NCBI GenBank assembly: GCA_964483045.1
Contig: CAYZZK010000049.1
Location: 1-7,212, forward strand
DNA: 7,212 bases
Direction of reading: 5' to 3'
Source: JBBTYG01 sp964483045
GTDB lineage: Bacteria; Patescibacteriota; Minisyncoccia; UBA6257; 2-01-FULL-56-20
The position numbers were made by a program, and so were the translations under genes. Below are positions 5,224-7,212 of the stretch, in pieces (position 1 is the first letter of the stretch; every line of letters begins with the position of its first letter). Below the pieces are notes generated by a model. The model made no database searches, had not been told where the DNA came from, and saw only the letters and a program-made list of their open reading frames with translations.

Positions 5224-5295
5224 TAGCGCTAACGGGAATCGAACCCGTGTTTGGTGGATGAGAACCACCTGTCCTAGCCACTAGACGATAGCGCC
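5224..5295 (-). tRNA. tRNA-Glu, anticodon CUC
   Basis: The minus strand gives a complete 72-base cloverleaf. The acceptor stem is GGCGCTA with TAGCGCT (the first pair is G-U) and the discriminator is A. The D arm is GTCTAGTGGCTAGGAC, typical of glutamate tRNAs. The anticodon stem GGTGG/CCACC has loop TTCTCAT, so the anticodon is CTC and reads GAG. The variable loop has 4 bases, and the T arm is ACGGG TTCGAAT CCCGT. The terminal CCA is not encoded (CAC follows), so it must be added by the CCA-adding enzyme. Its own promoter lies just upstream. Its position in front of the ribosomal protein operon may allow partial cotranscription. Confidence 0.97.
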
Positions 5296-5305
5296 ATAGG
5301 AAAAT

Positions 5306-5334
5306 ATTATAGGTACAAAATTCCGGCCGGGCAA
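5306..5334 (-). promoter_or_regulatory. Promoter of tRNA-Glu
   Basis: On the minus strand a TTGCCC (plus 5329-5334), a 17-base spacer and a perfect TATAAT (5306-5311) are placed so that transcription would start about 4 bases before the mature tRNA 5' end. The -35 matches only four of six bases. The distance to the tRNA makes a chance match unlikely. Confidence 0.7.
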
Positions 5335-5343
5335 GGTTGCCGT

Positions 5344-5372
5344 TTGACTTCTCCCCTGTATTACTCGATAAT
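5344..5372 (+). promoter_or_regulatory. Promoter of the serine hydrolase gene
   Basis: TTGACT (5344-5349), a 17-base spacer and GATAAT (5367-5372) each differ from consensus in one base. The predicted start near 5379 leaves an untranslated leader of about 28 bases before the GTG at 5407. It is divergent from the tRNA promoter, and their -35 elements are only 9 bases apart. Confidence 0.7.
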
Positions 5373-5406
5373 TTAAATTAACGTACTTTCTCATACAATT
5401 TTTGAA

Positions 5407-6441
5407 GTGGCAAATTATAATCACGATCTAAAGAATTCGGTCAAAAAGACATTTTTCGTGGTCGCTCTGACGGCACTCATATTTTTTGCTTTCGGAGCTT
5501 TTTCTTCATATCTTTTTTTGAATAACTCGGCGGGAATAAGTTCCGATTCCGGGCGGAGACCTATACGGCTGGGACAAAAGGGATTTATCAACCCCCTTCT
5601 TTTTTATACGGATGGCACTGCCGTTTCTCCCGAGCTCACGTCGCTCCACGACAACATAAAAGAAACAATCAATTACGATATCGAGAACGGCCTGGCAGCC
5701 AATATCGGCGTGTATGTAAACGATCTAAAAGCGGGGCGCTGGACAGGTGTAAACGAAATGGAGAAATTCTCCCCGGCAAGTTTGCTTAAAGTCCCCGTCA
5801 TGGTTGCGTATTTGAAGGCAGCTCAAAACCAACCGGCTATTTTGGAAGAAAAACTTTCCTATGATGGATCGTTTGACAATAATGCAACAGAAGATATCAA
5901 ACCGCTTAAAGAAATTGAAAAAGGAAAATCGTATACCGTCGACGAGCTTTTAAAGTTTATGATCGGATACTCCGACAACAATGCAACAGTCCTTCTTATT
6001 AATCGCATTGGGCCAAGCGCTATCAGCGATGTGTATTCGGATATCACAGTGCCCCAGCCAACCTCGACCTTCGCCGAGGATTTCCTGGGACCCAAGGAGT
6101 ACTCGCGTTTTTTCAGGGTGCTCTATTCTGCAACGTATCTCGGAGAGGATATGTCGGAAAAGGCCATGGAGCTTTTAAATTATCCCGATCTTCCGGGAGG
6201 CATACTGGCGGGCGTGCCGCCGGACGCCAACGTTGCGCAGAAATTTGGCGAGCGATATATCTTGAACGCACCGACAAATGAAAATAAGGAACTTCACGAC
6301 TGCGGAATCGTGTACCATCCGGATAATCCGTACGTTTTGTGCATCATGACAAAGGGCTCTGATCTTATAAAGCTCGAAGGCGTTATAAGCGGGATAAGCC
6401 GGCTCGTCTGGGCGAAAGCGGCGGACGATTTCAAAAACTAG
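5407..6441 (+). CDS. Membrane-anchored serine hydrolase of the beta-lactamase/PBP fold
   Basis: The 344-residue protein has a short basic N-terminus, one hydrophobic segment (about 15-38) acting as a membrane anchor, a linker, and a domain from about residue 75 resembling the class A beta-lactamase-like family (Beta-lactamase2). The active-site motifs are SLLK (Ser125-Lys128, inside FSPASLLKVPVM), SDN (189-191) and KFG (279-281) in place of KTG. The class A omega-loop motif ExxLN with the deacylating Glu is not found between SDN and the helix GPKEYSRFF (228-236). Efficient antibiotic hydrolysis is therefore doubtful, and a role on peptidoglycan peptides outside the cell is more likely (inference). 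The GTG start is the first possible standard start after an in-frame stop at 5374, and it has no Shine-Dalgarno motif. It converges with murF, leaving 15 bases. Confidence 0.85.
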   Translation: MANYNHDLKNSVKKTFFVVALTALIFFAFGAFSSYLFLNNSAGISSDSGRRPIRLGQKGFINPLLFYTDGTAVSPELTSLHDNIKETINYDIENGLAANIGVYVNDLKAGRWTGVNEMEKFSPASLLKVPVMVAYLKAAQNQPAILEEKLSYDGSFDNNATEDIKPLKEIEKGKSYTVDELLKFMIGYSDNNATVLLINRIGPSAISDVYSDITVPQPTSTFAEDFLGPKEYSRFFRVLYSATYLGEDMSEKAMELLNYPDLPGGILAGVPPDANVAQKFGERYILNAPTNENKELHDCGIVYHPDNPYVLCIMTKGSDLIKLEGVISGISRLVWAKAADDFKN

Positions 6442-6456
6442 AGTTCTGTTCGTTCG

Positions 6457-7212
6457 TCACGCGTATTCCGAAAAAAATGAATTTGAAGTTGTTTCCCTGC
6501 GTCTGATTTCACGGACTATTTTCGAAAGCCCCATTCCATGCGAGCCCTTCACGAGGACAACGTCTCCCTTCCTGATTGTCCGCCGAATGACTGCTATCGA
6601 TTCATCCACAGCATCGAAAGAAAAAATTTTATTCTTGGGAAACCGCGCTTCGCGGGCGCCTTCGACAATAAATTTCGCTCGCAGGCCGACAGTGATCAAA
6701 ATATCGCACGATTGCGCCGCCAGCAAGCCAACGCGTTTGTGCTCGGCGGTTGCATGCTTCCCAATTTCAAGCATATCGCCCAAAACGGCGATCTTTCTCT
6801 TTGCGGGAAGAGATTCCAGTGCCTCAAGCGCGACTTGCATCGACAGCGGACTCGCGTTGTATGAGTCGTCGATAATCCACGCGTCCGCGATTCCCGGTTT
6901 TATTTGCATGCGGGATTCCGCTGCTCGGTATTTCAATAGATTTTCCGAAATGTGCAACAAATTCAACCCAAAGGTAATCCCCACCGCCGCGGCCGCTGCG
7001 GCGGCATATGCGTGCGACTTCCCAAACGCGCCCTCAAGCCGCACGGGAACGGAATTCCCCTGACGTTCGAGCTTGAAAGAAATTCCAGCGGGACGCCCCT
7101 CTTCAACTTGATTTTCAAATCGAGTAATCCGTATTTCCGCTCCTTTATTAAATCCGAACGTTATGACGTGAGCCCGCGTCCGCTCCTTGAGTCCGAGTAC
7201 GCGATTGTCGTC
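6457..7212 (-). CDS. murF: UDP-N-acetylmuramoyl-tripeptide--D-alanyl-D-alanine ligase, 5' part beyond window
   Basis: MurF adds D-Ala-D-Ala to the UDP-MurNAc-tripeptide in the cytoplasm, using ATP. The frame is open from the window edge and gives the last 251 residues; a complete MurF has about 430-480, so the N-terminal domain and the ATP-binding P-loop lie outside. Visible are the end of the central ligase domain (DDNRVLGLKERTRAHVITFG, then the helix around GKSHAYAAAAAAAVGITFG) and the C-terminal domain with IIDDSYNASPLSM (about 113-125), VLGDMLEIG (143-151) and VLVKGSHGMGLSKIV (219-233). These are strong MurF hallmarks. A GTG inside the frame at 7042-7044 is not the start, since MurF sequence continues upstream of it. 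It ends with TGA and converges with the serine hydrolase gene; no terminator is seen between them. Confidence 0.96.
   Translation of the reverse strand, partial: DDNRVLGLKERTRAHVITFGFNKGAEIRITRFENQVEEGRPAGISFKLERQGNSVPVRLEGAFGKSHAYAAAAAAAVGITFGLNLLHISENLLKYRAAESRMQIKPGIADAWIIDDSYNASPLSMQVALEALESLPAKRKIAVLGDMLEIGKHATAEHKRVGLLAAQSCDILITVGLRAKFIVEGAREARFPKNKIFSFDAVDESIAVIRRTIRKGDVVLVKGSHGMGLSKIVREIRRRETTSNSFFSEYA

Noticed and set aside
7042..7044. GTG as the start of a 195-residue protein
   Set aside because: The same frame continues upstream to the window edge with recognisable MurF sequence (VITFG and the central domain), so this is an internal codon.

Overview
The window looks like a piece of a Patescibacteria/CPR chromosome, probably Parcubacteria-like. 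This is inferred from the style of the ribosomal proteins (a compact 186-residue L3, low-complexity or basic tails on S19, S3 and L22) and from the absence of Shine-Dalgarno motifs before every gene start that can be inspected. TGA ends both rplC and murF, so the TGA-as-glycine code of Gracilibacteria and Absconditabacteria is not used. No sequence search was possible, so the phylum is an inference.

Layout: positions 1-4812, all on the minus strand, hold ten contiguous ribosomal protein genes in the order rplC, rplD, rplW, rplB, rpsS, rplV, rpsC, rplP, rpmC, rpsQ (L3, L4, L23, L2, S19, L22, S3, L16, L29, S17). Gaps between them run from a 4-base overlap to 40 bases; rpsQ leaves the window at base 1. 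This is the classical S10 operon order, but rpsJ (S10) is not at its head. Upstream of rplC there is a near-consensus sigma70 promoter (4976-5004), a leader of roughly 155 bases, and inside it an intrinsic-terminator-like hairpin (4874-4911) with a small competing hairpin. This suggests transcription attenuation of the operon.

Positions 4813-5400 hold no protein gene but are dense in signals. A tRNA-Glu(CUC) gene (5224-5295, minus) has its own promoter (5306-5334). Between this tRNA and the ribosomal promoter lies a striking set of three nested inverted repeats (5015-5168) that would fold into one long rod-like RNA with an 18-bp closing stem. Wobble pairs point to the minus strand as the RNA strand. 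I do not recognise the family; a 6S-like or new regulatory RNA is possible. This is the most interesting part of the window.

Positions 5344-6441, plus strand, carry a promoter and a gene for a membrane-anchored serine hydrolase of the beta-lactamase/penicillin-binding-protein fold, divergent from the tRNA. It converges with the C-terminal 251 codons of murF (minus, 6457 to the window end), the last cytoplasmic enzyme of the peptidoglycan precursor pathway. The right-hand part is therefore cell-wall related and the left-hand part is translation.
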